Positions 10,524 through 20,540 are shown, numbered from the stretch's first letter. The stretch is DNA of 51,036 nucleotides from an uncultured Pelagibacteraceae bacterium (GCA_902572945.1 CACGHU010000002.1:1-51036), one strand, 5' to 3'. Notes: generated by a model not told the origin, from the letters alone. A program made the numbers and translations.

Positions 10524-10808
10524 ATGCTTAAAACTTTAGAAGATTTAATAAAAATAATAAGAGAGAGAAAATCATCATCAGATGATAACTCTTACACATC
10601 AAAATTACTTAAAGATAAATCTTTGTCTTTAGGTAAGGTTAAAGAAGAGATTGGTGAACTTATAGAAGCTGTAGAAAACAATTCAAATAAAGTTCATGAG
10701 GCAGCTGACGTTCTTTATCATTTATTAGTTTATCTAGAAGGAAATGGCGTCCGTATTGAGGATATCATGGATGAATTAGAAAAAAGGAAGAAAAAAAAAG
10801 AGTCTTAA
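10524..10808 (+). CDS. hisE: phosphoribosyl-ATP pyrophosphatase HisE
   Basis: SYTSKLLKDK, KVKEEIGELIEAV, HEAADVLYHLLVYL. Confidence 0.93.
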   Translation: MLKTLEDLIKIIRERKSSSDDNSYTSKLLKDKSLSLGKVKEEIGELIEAVENNSNKVHEAADVLYHLLVYLEGNGVRIEDIMDELEKRKKKKES

Positions 10809-10852
10809 AAATACCAAATTAGTGTTAGCCTTCCTAAAAATTAAATTCATTT

Positions 10853-11791
10853 ATGAGCCACAAATTTTATAAACCTGCAAGGTCAAGACTTCAGAGAAGT
10901 GAATTAGCAGTCCCAGGTTCGTCCCCGAAAATGTTTGAAAAAGCTTTAAATTCAGACGCAGATTATGTTTTCTTAGATTTAGAAGATGCAGTTTCTCCAA
11001 ATGATAAAGTTGCAGCGAGAGCAAATGTTATTAAAGCTTTAAATGAAATTAATTGGCGAGATAAAGGAAAAACTATTTCAGTCAGAATTAACAGTTTGGA
11101 TACTCATTATATGTACAGTGATTTAGTTGAGATTGTTGAGCAAGCAGGTAAAAATATTGATACAATACTTGTTCCAAAAGCAGGAACAACAAGTGATGTT
11201 TACATGGTAGATTGTTTGCTAACTCAAATAGAAACAAACAAAAAAATTGAAAATAAAATTGGAATTGAGTGTTTGATCGAAACTGCTTTAGGCATGTCAA
11301 ATATTAAAGAAATTGCAAAATCAAGTGAAAGATTAGAGGCATTACATTTTGGTGTTGCTGATTACGCCGCAAGTCTTAGAGCAAGAACTGTTGTTATAGG
11401 TGGGCTAAATCCAGATTATCCGGGAGACCAATGGCATCACGGATTATCAGAATTAGTTATGACATGCAGAGCATATGGGCTTAGAGCGATAGACGGACCT
11501 TTTGGAGATTTCAATGATCCAGATGCATATATTGCTTCAGCAAAAAGAGCTGCTGCTATCGGTATAGAAGGTAAATGGGCAATACATCCGTCTCAAATAG
11601 ATTTAGCAAATAAAGTTTTTTCACCACCAGAAGCTGAAGTTAAAAAAGCAAAAAGGATTTTAGAAGAATTAGATAAAGCAGCAAAAGAAGGAAAAGGTGC
11701 GGCTCAACTAGATGGAAGAATGATAGATGCAGCATCTGCACGGATGGCAGAAAATATTGTAAATATAAATAAAAAAATAGAGGATAAATAA
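10853..11791 (+). CDS. mcl: L-malyl-CoA lyase (HpcH/HpaI/CitE family)
   Basis: RSELAVPGSSPKMFEKAL, DYVFLDLEDAVSPNDK, FGVADYAASLRARTVVIGG, GPFGDFNDPD, GKWAIHPSQIDLAN; very similar to recalled methylotroph malyl-CoA lyases. Confidence 0.85.
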   Translation: MSHKFYKPARSRLQRSELAVPGSSPKMFEKALNSDADYVFLDLEDAVSPNDKVAARANVIKALNEINWRDKGKTISVRINSLDTHYMYSDLVEIVEQAGKNIDTILVPKAGTTSDVYMVDCLLTQIETNKKIENKIGIECLIETALGMSNIKEIAKSSERLEALHFGVADYAASLRARTVVIGGLNPDYPGDQWHHGLSELVMTCRAYGLRAIDGPFGDFNDPDAYIASAKRAAAIGIEGKWAIHPSQIDLANKVFSPPEAEVKKAKRILEELDKAAKEGKGAAQLDGRMIDAASARMAENIVNINKKIEDK

Positions 11792-11792
11792 A

Positions 11793-12956
11793 ATGGATAT
11801 TCATGAGTACCAAGCAAAAAAAATTCTAGCAGGATTTGGAGTTGCAGTACCAAGAGGTGGAATAGTTTACAGTCCAGAAAATGCGGAAAATAAAGCTAGA
11901 GAGCTTGGAGGATCTAAGTGGGTTGTAAAAGCACAAATTCACTCAGGAGCAAGAGGAAAAGCTGGGGGGATAATTGTCTGTAAAACCGAATTAGAAGTTG
12001 CACAAGCAACAGATAAACTTTTAGGAAAAAAACTAGTAACCAACCAAACTGGACCTGAAGGAAAAATTGTTAATAGAGTTTATATTGAAGAAGCAACCGA
12101 TATTAAAAAAGAATTATACCTTGGACTTGTTTTTGATAGAAGCTCAGAGTCTATAATGGTAGTAGCTTCCACTGAAGGAGGCATGAGTGTTGAGGAAATT
12201 TCAAAACAAAAACCAGAAACAATTATTAGATCAAAAATTGAGGTGGCCGTTGGTATGCAACAATTTCAGGCAAGAGAAATTGCATTTGGTCTTGGGATAG
12301 AACCAAAACTAATATCTAGAATGGCTGAGGCAATAACAGGTTGTTACCGTGCATTTAGCGAACTAGATGCAACTATGGTCGAGGTTAATCCACTTGTAAT
12401 TTCAAACCAAGAACAAATTTTAGCTTTGGATTGTAAAATGAGCTTTGACAATAATGCGTTATTTAGAAGAAACCAAATTTCAGAGCTGAGAGATAAAACT
12501 CAAGAAAATGCAAGTGAAGTTTACGCGTCTGATAGAGGTCTTAATTATGTAAGCTTAGATGGCAATATTGGCAACATAATTAATGGAGCAGGTTTAGCAA
12601 TGGCTTCAATGGATATGATAAAATTAGCTGGGGGAGAACCGGCTAACTTCTTAGATGTCGGTGGAGGCGCAACACCTGAAAAGATTGTGAAGGCATTCAA
12701 GCTAATTTCAATGGATAAAAAAGTAAAAGTAATCCTAGTCAATATTTTTGCTGGAATAAATAGATGTGATTGGGTGGCAGAGGGAATAGTTCAAGCACTT
12801 CAAAAAATAGAAATAAAAGTACCATTAGTTATTCGGCTTGCAGGTACAAATGTAGAAAAAGGCAATCAAATATTAAAAGAAAGTAAAATTAATTATATCG
12901 AAGCCAATACTTTGGAAGATGCAGCAAACAAAGCGGTAAAAGCACTAGGAAAATAG
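11793..12956 (+). CDS. mtkA: malate--CoA ligase (malate thiokinase) beta subunit
   Basis: MDIHEYQAKKILAGFGVAVPRG, AQIHSGARGKAGG, GGEPANFLDVGGGATPEK, ILVNIFAGINRCDWVAEGI; closer to recalled MtkA than SucC in QFQAREIAF and FDDNALFRR-type segments; next to mcl. Confidence 0.78.
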   Translation: MDIHEYQAKKILAGFGVAVPRGGIVYSPENAENKARELGGSKWVVKAQIHSGARGKAGGIIVCKTELEVAQATDKLLGKKLVTNQTGPEGKIVNRVYIEEATDIKKELYLGLVFDRSSESIMVVASTEGGMSVEEISKQKPETIIRSKIEVAVGMQQFQAREIAFGLGIEPKLISRMAEAITGCYRAFSELDATMVEVNPLVISNQEQILALDCKMSFDNNALFRRNQISELRDKTQENASEVYASDRGLNYVSLDGNIGNIINGAGLAMASMDMIKLAGGEPANFLDVGGGATPEKIVKAFKLISMDKKVKVILVNIFAGINRCDWVAEGIVQALQKIEIKVPLVIRLAGTNVEKGNQILKESKINYIEANTLEDAANKAVKALGK

Positions 12957-13844
12957 ATGTCAGTATTAATTGATAAAAGTACAAAAATATTAATTCAAGG
13001 TTTTACAGGAAAAATGGGAACATTCCACGCTGAGGAAATGATAAAGTATGGCTCAAAAGTAGTTGGTGGTGTTACGCCCGGCAAAGGAGGGTCAAAACAT
13101 TTAAATTTACCAGTTTTTAATACAGTAAAAGAAGCTGTAGAAACTACAGGAGCATCAGCCTCAATATTATTTGTTCCCCCAGCTTTTGCAGCGGACTCAG
13201 CCATGGAAGCAGCTGATGCTGGCATAAAAACGTGTGTTGCTATCGTTGATGGAATACCATCTCACGATATGATTAGAATTAAAAGATACATGAGGAGATA
13301 TTCTAGAGTTCAAAAAATGACTTTGATTGGACCTAACTGTGCAGGAGTAATAAGCCCAGGTAAAGCAATGCTTGGAATAATGCCAGGACATATCTACAAA
13401 GAAGGAAAGGTTGGTATTATTGGAAGATCGGGTACTCTTGGATACGAAGCTGCGCAACAAATGAAAAATTTAGGAATTGGAATTTCAACAAGTGTTGGCA
13501 TTGGAGGAGATCCAATTAACGGAAGTTCTTTTAAAGATATTTTAGAAAAATTTGAAGAAGATAAAGAAACAGACGCAGTTTTAATGATAGGAGAAATTGG
13601 TGGGCCGCAAGAAGTTGCAGCTGGAAAATTTGCAAAAGAAAATATGAAAAAACCTGTTATCGCATATATTGCTGGTTTAACAGCTCCCAAGGGTCGAGTA
13701 ATGGGACATGCGGGAGCAATTGTTTCAGCATATGGAGAAAGTGCCGTAGAGAAAGTAGAATTATTGAAAGAGTGTGGAGTAACCATCTCTAAAAATCCTT
13801 CGGTAATGGGAGAAACAGTAAAATCAGTATTAGAAAATAAATAA
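12957..13844 (+). CDS. mtkB: malate--CoA ligase (malate thiokinase) alpha subunit
   Basis: GFTGKMGTFHAEEMIKYGSKVVGGVTPGKGG, GPNCAGVISPGKAMLGIMPGHIY, GRSGTLGYEAA, SVGIGGDPINGSSF; MtkB-like GTFHA/EEM region. Confidence 0.78.
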   Translation: MSVLIDKSTKILIQGFTGKMGTFHAEEMIKYGSKVVGGVTPGKGGSKHLNLPVFNTVKEAVETTGASASILFVPPAFAADSAMEAADAGIKTCVAIVDGIPSHDMIRIKRYMRRYSRVQKMTLIGPNCAGVISPGKAMLGIMPGHIYKEGKVGIIGRSGTLGYEAAQQMKNLGIGISTSVGIGGDPINGSSFKDILEKFEEDKETDAVLMIGEIGGPQEVAAGKFAKENMKKPVIAYIAGLTAPKGRVMGHAGAIVSAYGESAVEKVELLKECGVTISKNPSVMGETVKSVLENK

Positions 13845-13845
13845 T

Positions 13846-14190
13846 ATGGGCAAAATAAAAATAATAGCTTTTATTATTTTAGCTTTCATTATCTATAAAG
13901 TTTTTGTTGCAGTAAAAAATTTTGAAGTTGGATTAGATAAACAAGTTGCTGAAATCGAAAAAATGGGTTTTGAGAAAGAGGATGAGGTAATAGGATTAAT
14001 GATGTATTTAGGTGATGAGGATAATTTAGAATTAGTTGAGCATTTATTAGTTAAAAATAGATCTAAATGCTTTGAAATGAGAGAGATTGCGAAAGAAACA
14101 TCAAATGCATACTATGAATGCGCCAGGATTAAAGCTATGGTTAAGGACGGAAAAATTCTGAGTGTTATAGAGGAACTTGAAGTTTTATAA
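13846..14190 (+). CDS. hypothetical protein with N-terminal TM segment
   Basis: ORF of 114 aa, 1-nt gap after mtkB, shares the junction base with the HIT gene; N-terminal hydrophobic helix. Confidence 0.6.
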   Translation: MGKIKIIAFIILAFIIYKVFVAVKNFEVGLDKQVAEIEKMGFEKEDEVIGLMMYLGDEDNLELVEHLLVKNRSKCFEMREIAKETSNAYYECARIKAMVKDGKILSVIEELEVL

Positions 14191-14555
14191 TGAGTTACAA
14201 TGAAAATAATATTTTTGCTAAAATTCTAAAAGGTGAAATACCTTGTAAAAAAATATACGAAGATCAATTTATTTTGTCCTTTCATGATATAAATCCACAA
14301 AAGAAAATCCATGCTTTGGTTATTCCAAAAGGAAAGTATACTGATTTAGACGATTTTTGTAAAAATGCTTCAATTAATGAAATGGTTGGTATGTTCAAAG
14401 GTATAGAAATAGTTGCAAAAAAACTTGGTGTATCGATTGAAAGCGGTAGTGGTTATAGAGCTCTTACTAATATTGGTAATGATGGTGGACAAGAAGTTCC
14501 ACATTTACACTTTCATATATTTGGTGGAGAAAAAGTTGGAAAAATGGTTTCATGA
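14190..14555 (+). CDS. HIT family (HinT-like) hydrolase
   Basis: IFAKILKGEIPCKKIYED, HALVIPK, C-terminal VPHLHFHIFGG (HxHxH). Confidence 0.92.
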   Translation: MSYNENNIFAKILKGEIPCKKIYEDQFILSFHDINPQKKIHALVIPKGKYTDLDDFCKNASINEMVGMFKGIEIVAKKLGVSIESGSGYRALTNIGNDGGQEVPHLHFHIFGGEKVGKMVS

Positions 14556-15055
14556 TTGAAAAAATCGAAAGATATTATCTTGAAATAAATTCAATAAAAA
14601 ATTTAAATATTAAAACTTTACCTTCAAATAATTTGACCCTAAAAGAGACTAGTAAGAATGTTTTTGATTTAAATAAATTTTTTTATAAACAAATCGGAAA
14701 AAAACATCAATGGGTCGATAGACTTACATGGCAAGATAAGAATTGGATTGATTATGTTTCAAATCAAAATTTAAAAACATTTGTTTTACTTAAGAATAAT
14801 GAATACATTGGTTACTTTGAACTTATTTTTGATAAAAGTGATTGCGAAATAGCATATTTTGGTGTTTTGGAGGAATTTATAGGGGAAGGATACGGCGGTT
14901 TTCTTCTATCCAAAGCTTTAACAATTGGTTTCCAGAAAGCTAGTAGAATATGGGTTCACACTTGTTCGTTGGACCATCCAAATGCAATAAAAAATTATAA
15001 GTCCAGGGGAATGAAGATTTTTAAGACAGAAATACTAAAAAGAAAAGCCATCTAG
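14552..15055 (+). CDS. GNAT family N-acetyltransferase
   Basis: EIAYFGVLEEFIGEGYGGFLLSKALTIGF, HPNAIKNYKSRGMKIFKTE. Confidence 0.8.
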   Translation: MIEKIERYYLEINSIKNLNIKTLPSNNLTLKETSKNVFDLNKFFYKQIGKKHQWVDRLTWQDKNWIDYVSNQNLKTFVLLKNNEYIGYFELIFDKSDCEIAYFGVLEEFIGEGYGGFLLSKALTIGFQKASRIWVHTCSLDHPNAIKNYKSRGMKIFKTEILKRKAI

Positions 15056-15064
15056 GAGATTAAT

Positions 15065-15898
15065 TTGATTATCTGGATAGCATCATACCCAAAAAGTGGC
15101 AATACCTGGGTTAGGTCGATTATTTCTTCTTATTTTTTTTCAAAGACTGGCGATTTTAACTTTAGTCTATTAAAAAATATTTCTTTATATCCTGGCCCAA
15201 AATACTTCAAAAATGTTATTGATAAACCAGGAGATGTAAGTTTATTTTGGGAACATTCACAAAAAAATATTATTCAAAGTCAAAAAAAAACTTTTCTCAA
15301 AACTCACAATGCTTTAGTAGCATTAAATAATAGAAGCTTTACCACAGCAAAAACGACACTTGGAGCAATTTATATTATTAGAGACCCCAGAAATATATTG
15401 TCCTCATTAAAAAACCATTATGGATTTAAAGATTACAATGAAACATTTGAATTCATGAAAAATAAAAAAAAATATATTTGGGATATTAGAAAAAAAAACG
15501 ATTACAGTGGATTTCAATTCCTTGGATCATGGTCGGATCATTATAAATCATGGACTAAAAATCCAAAATTTAAAACTCTTTTAATTAAATATGAAGATCT
15601 ACAGAAAGATTGTTATTCTACATCTCATAAAATAATTAAATTTATCTTAACGCTTGATGCGCAAAATATTGAATTAGATGAAAAAAAACTCTTTAGGTCA
15701 ATTGAAACCACAAAATTTGATGTCTTAAAAAAAAAAGAGATTGATTTAGGTTTTGAGGAAAGTATTAAAGTTAATGAGGTTAAAAGGTCTTTTTTCTTTT
15801 TGGGTCCCGAAAATAATTGGAAAAAGAGTTTACCAAAAGAAATATTGTCAAAAGTTGAAAATGAATTTAAAGATGATTTAAATCAATTCAATTATTAA
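15065..15898 (+). CDS. sulfotransferase domain protein (TTG start)
   Basis: 5' PAPS-binding loop WIASYPKSGNTWVRSI, FLKTHNALVAL, IYIIRDPRNILSSLKNHYG; AGGAG upstream of the TTG. Confidence 0.85.
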   Translation: MIIWIASYPKSGNTWVRSIISSYFFSKTGDFNFSLLKNISLYPGPKYFKNVIDKPGDVSLFWEHSQKNIIQSQKKTFLKTHNALVALNNRSFTTAKTTLGAIYIIRDPRNILSSLKNHYGFKDYNETFEFMKNKKKYIWDIRKKNDYSGFQFLGSWSDHYKSWTKNPKFKTLLIKYEDLQKDCYSTSHKIIKFILTLDAQNIELDEKKLFRSIETTKFDVLKKKEIDLGFEESIKVNEVKRSFFFLGPENNWKKSLPKEILSKVENEFKDDLNQFNY

Positions 15899-16451
15899 TA
15901 GGCGATGGAAGTTTAAATTGGCCTTTTTTAATTTGAATATTTTTTTTTAAATTAAACAAATAAGTAATTACTAAATTCTGGTATATGTCTATATTTTGCC
16001 ATCCAACAATATTAAATGAGTTAAGATCAAAAAAAATATTTATTTGGTTATCTCCTTCGACAAATTTAAACCTTAAGTATCTGTTATCAATTATATCACC
16101 TTCACTAGAATTTATTTTTTGTAATAAAAAATTTTTATCCAAAATTAAATTGAAGGCAGTTTTTTCTATGGGGTAAATATAATATTGTTTACTATTGAGA
16201 TTTTGAATTACTACATTTTTTCCATTAGAAACTAATATTTTTTCGCTTTTATTATATTCGCAGAAAATCTTTTTTGGATACTCAATAACACAATTTCCTT
16301 CTTGTGTTTTTTCATCTATATTTTGTTTAAATTTAAATGATAAATTATTAGTTTCACTAAAATTTTGAATTATATTTTTTTTAATCGACGCATCTAATTT
16401 GTCTATATACAAAATTGAAATTAGAAAAAAAAATACAATTAATCTCCTCAT
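15888..16451 (-). CDS. lolA: outer membrane lipoprotein carrier LolA-like protein
   Basis: Signal peptide, LSFKFKQNIDEKTQEGNCVIEYPKKIFCEY, periplasmic beta-rich; next to ftsK. Confidence 0.78.
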   Translation of the reverse strand: MRRLIVFFFLISILYIDKLDASIKKNIIQNFSETNNLSFKFKQNIDEKTQEGNCVIEYPKKIFCEYNKSEKILVSNGKNVVIQNLNSKQYYIYPIEKTAFNLILDKNFLLQKINSSEGDIIDNRYLRFKFVEGDNQINIFFDLNSFNIVGWQNIDIYQNLVITYLFNLKKNIQIKKGQFKLPSPINN

Positions 16452-18556
16452 TATTTAATAACCTCCCTCTTTCCAACATGATTTGCTTTACTGACAATTC
16501 CCTCTGACTCCATAATGTCAATAATTCTAGCAGCTCTATTGTAACCAATTTGAAGTTTTCTTTGTAAAAATGATGTTGATGCTTTCCCTTCAGTCCTTAT
16601 TATTTCAACCGCAGTTTGATATAACTCATCTTTATCGTCATTTTTGCTAATATTATTCAAATTTTTATCATCTCCATAACTTAAGATTTCATCAAAGTAT
16701 TCCGCTTCTCCTTGATTTCTTAAAAAGTTATTAATTTTCTCAATTTCAGTTTCTGACACAAATGGTCCGTGTATCCTAAGTATTCTGTTTGCAGATGTCA
16801 TATAAAGCATATCTCCTTTACCCAAAAGTTGTTCAGCACCTTGCTCACCTAAAATTGTTCTACTGTCGATCTTAGATGTTACCTGAAAAGATATTCTTGT
16901 AGGAAAGTTAGCTTTTATTGTTCCAGTTATTACATCCACACTCGGTCTTTGAGTTGCCATTATTATGTGAATTCCTGCAGCTCTAGCCATTTGAGATAAC
17001 TTTTGAATATAATTTTCTATTTCTTTTCCAGCTACCAACATTAAATCTGACATTTCGTCGACAATAACAACGATATAAGGCATTGGTAGAGAATGTTTTT
17101 CATTATATCCATCAATATTTCTTACCCCCTCTTTAGTCATAAGCCTGTATCTGCTTTCCATCTCTTTTACTACCCATCCCAAAACTGATGCAGCCCTTTT
17201 AGGTTCTGTTATAACTGGGCATAAAAGGTGAGGAATTCTGTCATAAGTTGATAACTCAAGCATTTTAGGATCAATCAAAATAAATTTACATTTGTCAGGT
17301 GTTAATTTGTACAAAATCGATAAAATAATAGTGTTTATGCATACAGATTTTCCAGAACCAGTTGTGCCAGCAATTAGTAAATGTGGCATCGACGTAAGAT
17401 CACCGATAATTGGGTTTCCTGAAATACTTTTTCCTAAAGCGATGGGCAATTTAACATCCTTTTTTTTAAATTCCTTGCTTGAGATTATTTCACTTAAGTA
17501 AACATTCTCTCTTTCACTATTAGGCAGCTCTATTCCTATTGTACTTCTACCTGGTATAGTTGATATTCTTGCAGACTCTGAGCTTGTATTCCTTGCAATA
17601 TCTTCAGAAAGGTTGATAACTTTAGACACTTTTATTCCAGCAGCAGGCTCAAATTCATTTAATGTTACAACTGGCCCGTGACTAACTTTTGTTATCTTTC
17701 CTTCGACACCAAAATCTAAAAGAATTTTTTCTAGACTTTTTTGGTCATAATTACTTTGTAGTATATCTTTGGTAGTATTTTTTTTCGTAACATTTTTTAA
17801 AAAATCTATTGAAGGTAATTTTATAATATTTTTTTTTTCGTTTCTATTTTTTGAAAAATTATCAAATGTAAAATTCTCTTGTATATCAATATTATCTTTA
17901 GTTATATTCTTGTCTGTATTTTCCTTCTCTTCTATCGTAATATCTTTTTTTGCTTTTTTTTTGAAAAAATAATTTAAAATAATTTTGAAATAATTTAATT
18001 TAAAATTAATACTCAATAAAAAAAAAATTATAATAACAAAAATCAAACAATAATAAAAAATTATCTCGTTCATCATCACTATTTTTTTTAGAAAACCGTT
18101 ACTTAGAAAGCTGCCTATAAACCCTCCGTTTCCATTTACGGTAAGGAAAAATGAGTTTTGGTAAAAAATCGATAAATATATAGATCCTACTAATGAATAT
18201 AAGACAATAAAAAAAATGTTTTCAAAAAGAATTATAATTCTTTTATTTAACAAGATATTAATTCCCGTAATTAATAAAGATAAAGGAATTAAATATGATA
18301 TCAAACCAACAGCTTGAAAAAAGAAATCTGAGATTACACTTCCTTTGAAACCTAACATATTATTTATCTTTTTATCGTCTGAAAATATGAAGTTTGGGTC
18401 CTCAGGTGAATAAGAAATTAAAGATAATAAAAATAAAACACCCACAAAAATAAGTAAAATTCCAAATAATTGAATAATTTTACCCAGGATAATATTACTT
18501 GTATTCAATAATATATTTTTGAAATTCATAAAATTTTTAAAAAGTATATTAATCAC
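16451..18556 (-). CDS. ftsK: DNA translocase FtsK
   Basis: Multiple N-terminal TMs, LLIAGTTGSGKSVCINTII (Walker A), VIVDEMSDLM, IIMATQRPSVDVITGTIKANFPTRISF, C-terminal gamma domain TSFLQRKLQIGYNRAARIID. Confidence 0.95.
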   Translation of the reverse strand: MINILFKNFMNFKNILLNTSNIILGKIIQLFGILLIFVGVLFLLSLISYSPEDPNFIFSDDKKINNMLGFKGSVISDFFFQAVGLISYLIPLSLLITGINILLNKRIIILFENIFFIVLYSLVGSIYLSIFYQNSFFLTVNGNGGFIGSFLSNGFLKKIVMMNEIIFYYCLIFVIIIFFLLSINFKLNYFKIILNYFFKKKAKKDITIEEKENTDKNITKDNIDIQENFTFDNFSKNRNEKKNIIKLPSIDFLKNVTKKNTTKDILQSNYDQKSLEKILLDFGVEGKITKVSHGPVVTLNEFEPAAGIKVSKVINLSEDIARNTSSESARISTIPGRSTIGIELPNSERENVYLSEIISSKEFKKKDVKLPIALGKSISGNPIIGDLTSMPHLLIAGTTGSGKSVCINTIILSILYKLTPDKCKFILIDPKMLELSTYDRIPHLLCPVITEPKRAASVLGWVVKEMESRYRLMTKEGVRNIDGYNEKHSLPMPYIVVIVDEMSDLMLVAGKEIENYIQKLSQMARAAGIHIIMATQRPSVDVITGTIKANFPTRISFQVTSKIDSRTILGEQGAEQLLGKGDMLYMTSANRILRIHGPFVSETEIEKINNFLRNQGEAEYFDEILSYGDDKNLNNISKNDDKDELYQTAVEIIRTEGKASTSFLQRKLQIGYNRAARIIDIMESEGIVSKANHVGKREVIK

Positions 18557-18598
18557 TTTGTATCATTTAATATTTATTGTTAAAATTAAAATTTGAAT

Positions 18599-19687
18599 AT
18601 GAAAATTTGTATAATTGGAATGAACTTAACAAGTCTTATGTTGTCTAAGGCATTAGTAAATAATGGCTGTATTGTTAATATTTTTAATTTAAATAAAAAA
18701 ACAACGAACTATTCAACCAGAACAATAGGAATAAGTGATAGTAATATTAGTTTTATAAAAAATAATATTATAAATATAGATAATAAAAAATTCCACAATA
18801 TTAAAAAAATTCGCATTTTTTCAGAGAAGAAGAGTGAAATAATAAAATTTTATAATAAGGGTCAAAATTTATTTTCTCTAGTTGAAATAAATAATTTTTT
18901 CAAGATTTTACAAAACAATTTAAAAAAAAATAAATTATTCAAACTATTCACTTTAGATGAAAATATTTTTAAAAAAAGTTATTTTAATAAAAAATTTGAC
19001 TTAATTATTAATTGTGAAAAACAAAATTTTATTTCAAGAAAATATTTTAGTAATAAATTTCAAAAAGATTATGATAGTATTGCTTATACTGCTCTACTTT
19101 ATCACCAAAAAATAAAAAATATAGAAGCAAGGCAATATTTTACAAACTCAGGACCTTTGGCTTTTTTGCCTTTGTCTTCAAAAATAACCTCTGTAGTATT
19201 TTCTGCTTACAATAGTAAAAAGTTAGATGATAAAAGTTTTAAAAAATTTGTATTAAGTTTCAACGATATTTTAAATATAAAAAAATTTTCTGAATTTCAA
19301 AAGGCTAAATTAAACTTTTCATTAGCTAGAAAATATTACTTTAAAAATATATTGCTATTTGGTGACGGATTACATCAGATACATCCATTAGCAGGTCAAG
19401 GTTTTAATATGACAATTAGAGATTTGAAAATTCTAGTAAATATTATTAATGAAAGATATGAAAATGGTTTGGAATTGGATGTATCCTGCCTCAGAAGTTT
19501 TGAGGATTTAGCAAAACCTAAAAATTTAATTTTTTCAGAAAGTATAAATTTAATTCATAATATTTTCCGCACTAAAAATAATTTTGGTCGCGAAAATTTT
19601 TACAAATTAATAAAAAAAATTGGCGAAAATAAAAAATTTAATGATTTTTTTATTAAAACCGCTGATGAAGGAATCAAAGGTATTTAA
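18599..19687 (+). CDS. UbiH/UbiF-type FAD-dependent monooxygenase
   Basis: N-terminal ICIIGMNLTSLMLSKALVNNG; LLFGDGLHQIHPLAGQGFNMTIRDL motif. ATG at 18599 preferred over the listed TTG at 18593. Confidence 0.8.
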   Translation: MKICIIGMNLTSLMLSKALVNNGCIVNIFNLNKKTTNYSTRTIGISDSNISFIKNNIINIDNKKFHNIKKIRIFSEKKSEIIKFYNKGQNLFSLVEINNFFKILQNNLKKNKLFKLFTLDENIFKKSYFNKKFDLIINCEKQNFISRKYFSNKFQKDYDSIAYTALLYHQKIKNIEARQYFTNSGPLAFLPLSSKITSVVFSAYNSKKLDDKSFKKFVLSFNDILNIKKFSEFQKAKLNFSLARKYYFKNILLFGDGLHQIHPLAGQGFNMTIRDLKILVNIINERYENGLELDVSCLRSFEDLAKPKNLIFSESINLIHNIFRTKNNFGRENFYKLIKKIGENKKFNDFFIKTADEGIKGI

Positions 19688-20332
19688 TTATTGTAGAGTT
19701 TTATTACTGAATTCATCAAGCGTATAAGTTTTTAATATCTCCTCTAATCTTAATTTTCTTGTGCTCAAGTCTTTTGTTTCCAACAAAATCTGTTTTTCTT
19801 CTAAAGAAAAGGGCGAAGCCATTGATAATGTATTTAAAGTATTTGAAAAATCTTGCTTTTTTAGGTTAGACCAATCAACCATAAAGCCTTTTTTTTCAAA
19901 AAGACTTTTTAGATCATTAAATATTTTATCTAATTCTGAAATTTCAATTTGTTCAACTTTATTATCTAGATCTTCAAAATAGTTTTGGTAACTTACTTTA
20001 CAAGATCTGTAAAGTTTACCTGTCTCGATCTCCTCTTCAATATTAAACCTGTTGACACCATTAATAATTATTAAGTAACGCCCATCATCTGTCTCGTTAA
20101 AGCTCGTTATTTTTCCGACACAACCAACATTATACAAATCAGGCTTTTTTAATTTGCCACTCTTTTTCGGCTGTATCATTCCAATCATTCTATGAGATTT
20201 CATACTATCATCTATCATATCAATATATCTTGGTTCGAAAATATTTAATGGTACTGTTGTATTAGGAAAAATTATAAAATTCGATAATGGAAAAATGGGT
20301 ATTATAGAAGGAAGTTCGTCTTTTTTATTCAT
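19688..20332 (-). CDS. Lon N-terminal substrate-binding domain protein
   Basis: IPIFPLSNFIIFPNTTVPLNIFEPRYIDMIDDSM, GCVGKITSFNETDDGRYLIIINGVNRF. Confidence 0.88.
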   Translation of the reverse strand: MNKKDELPSIIPIFPLSNFIIFPNTTVPLNIFEPRYIDMIDDSMKSHRMIGMIQPKKSGKLKKPDLYNVGCVGKITSFNETDDGRYLIIINGVNRFNIEEEIETGKLYRSCKVSYQNYFEDLDNKVEQIEISELDKIFNDLKSLFEKKGFMVDWSNLKKQDFSNTLNTLSMASPFSLEEKQILLETKDLSTRKLRLEEILKTYTLDEFSNKTLQ

Positions 20333-20465
20333 AATTTTAATAAATTAATAAAGTTTTTAATTTAAATTTATTTACAAACATATTACAAAAATTAAAGGAT
20401 AAATATTTCTATTTTGTCACTTGCTTAATTTTTAAAAAGCCACTAATTTTAACAATTATAAACAT

Positions 20466-20540
20466 GCGGGCATAGCTCAGTGGTAGAGCGTCTCGTTGCC
20501 AACGAGAAGGTCGTGGGTTCAAGTCCCATTGCCCGCTCCA
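20466..20540 (+). tRNA. tRNA-Gly(GCC) with encoded CCA
   Basis: GCGGGCA TAGCTCAGTGGTAGAGC GTCTCGTTGCCAACGAGAA GGTCG TGGGTTCAAGTCCCA TTGCCCGCTCCA; pairing acceptor stem, T arm GGTTCAAGTCC, anticodon GCC. Confidence 0.97.

Noticed and set aside
13197-13786. Two minus-strand ORFs (87 and 130 aa) inside mtkB
   Set aside because: Both overlap conserved mtkB coding sequence; best explained as antisense shadow ORFs.
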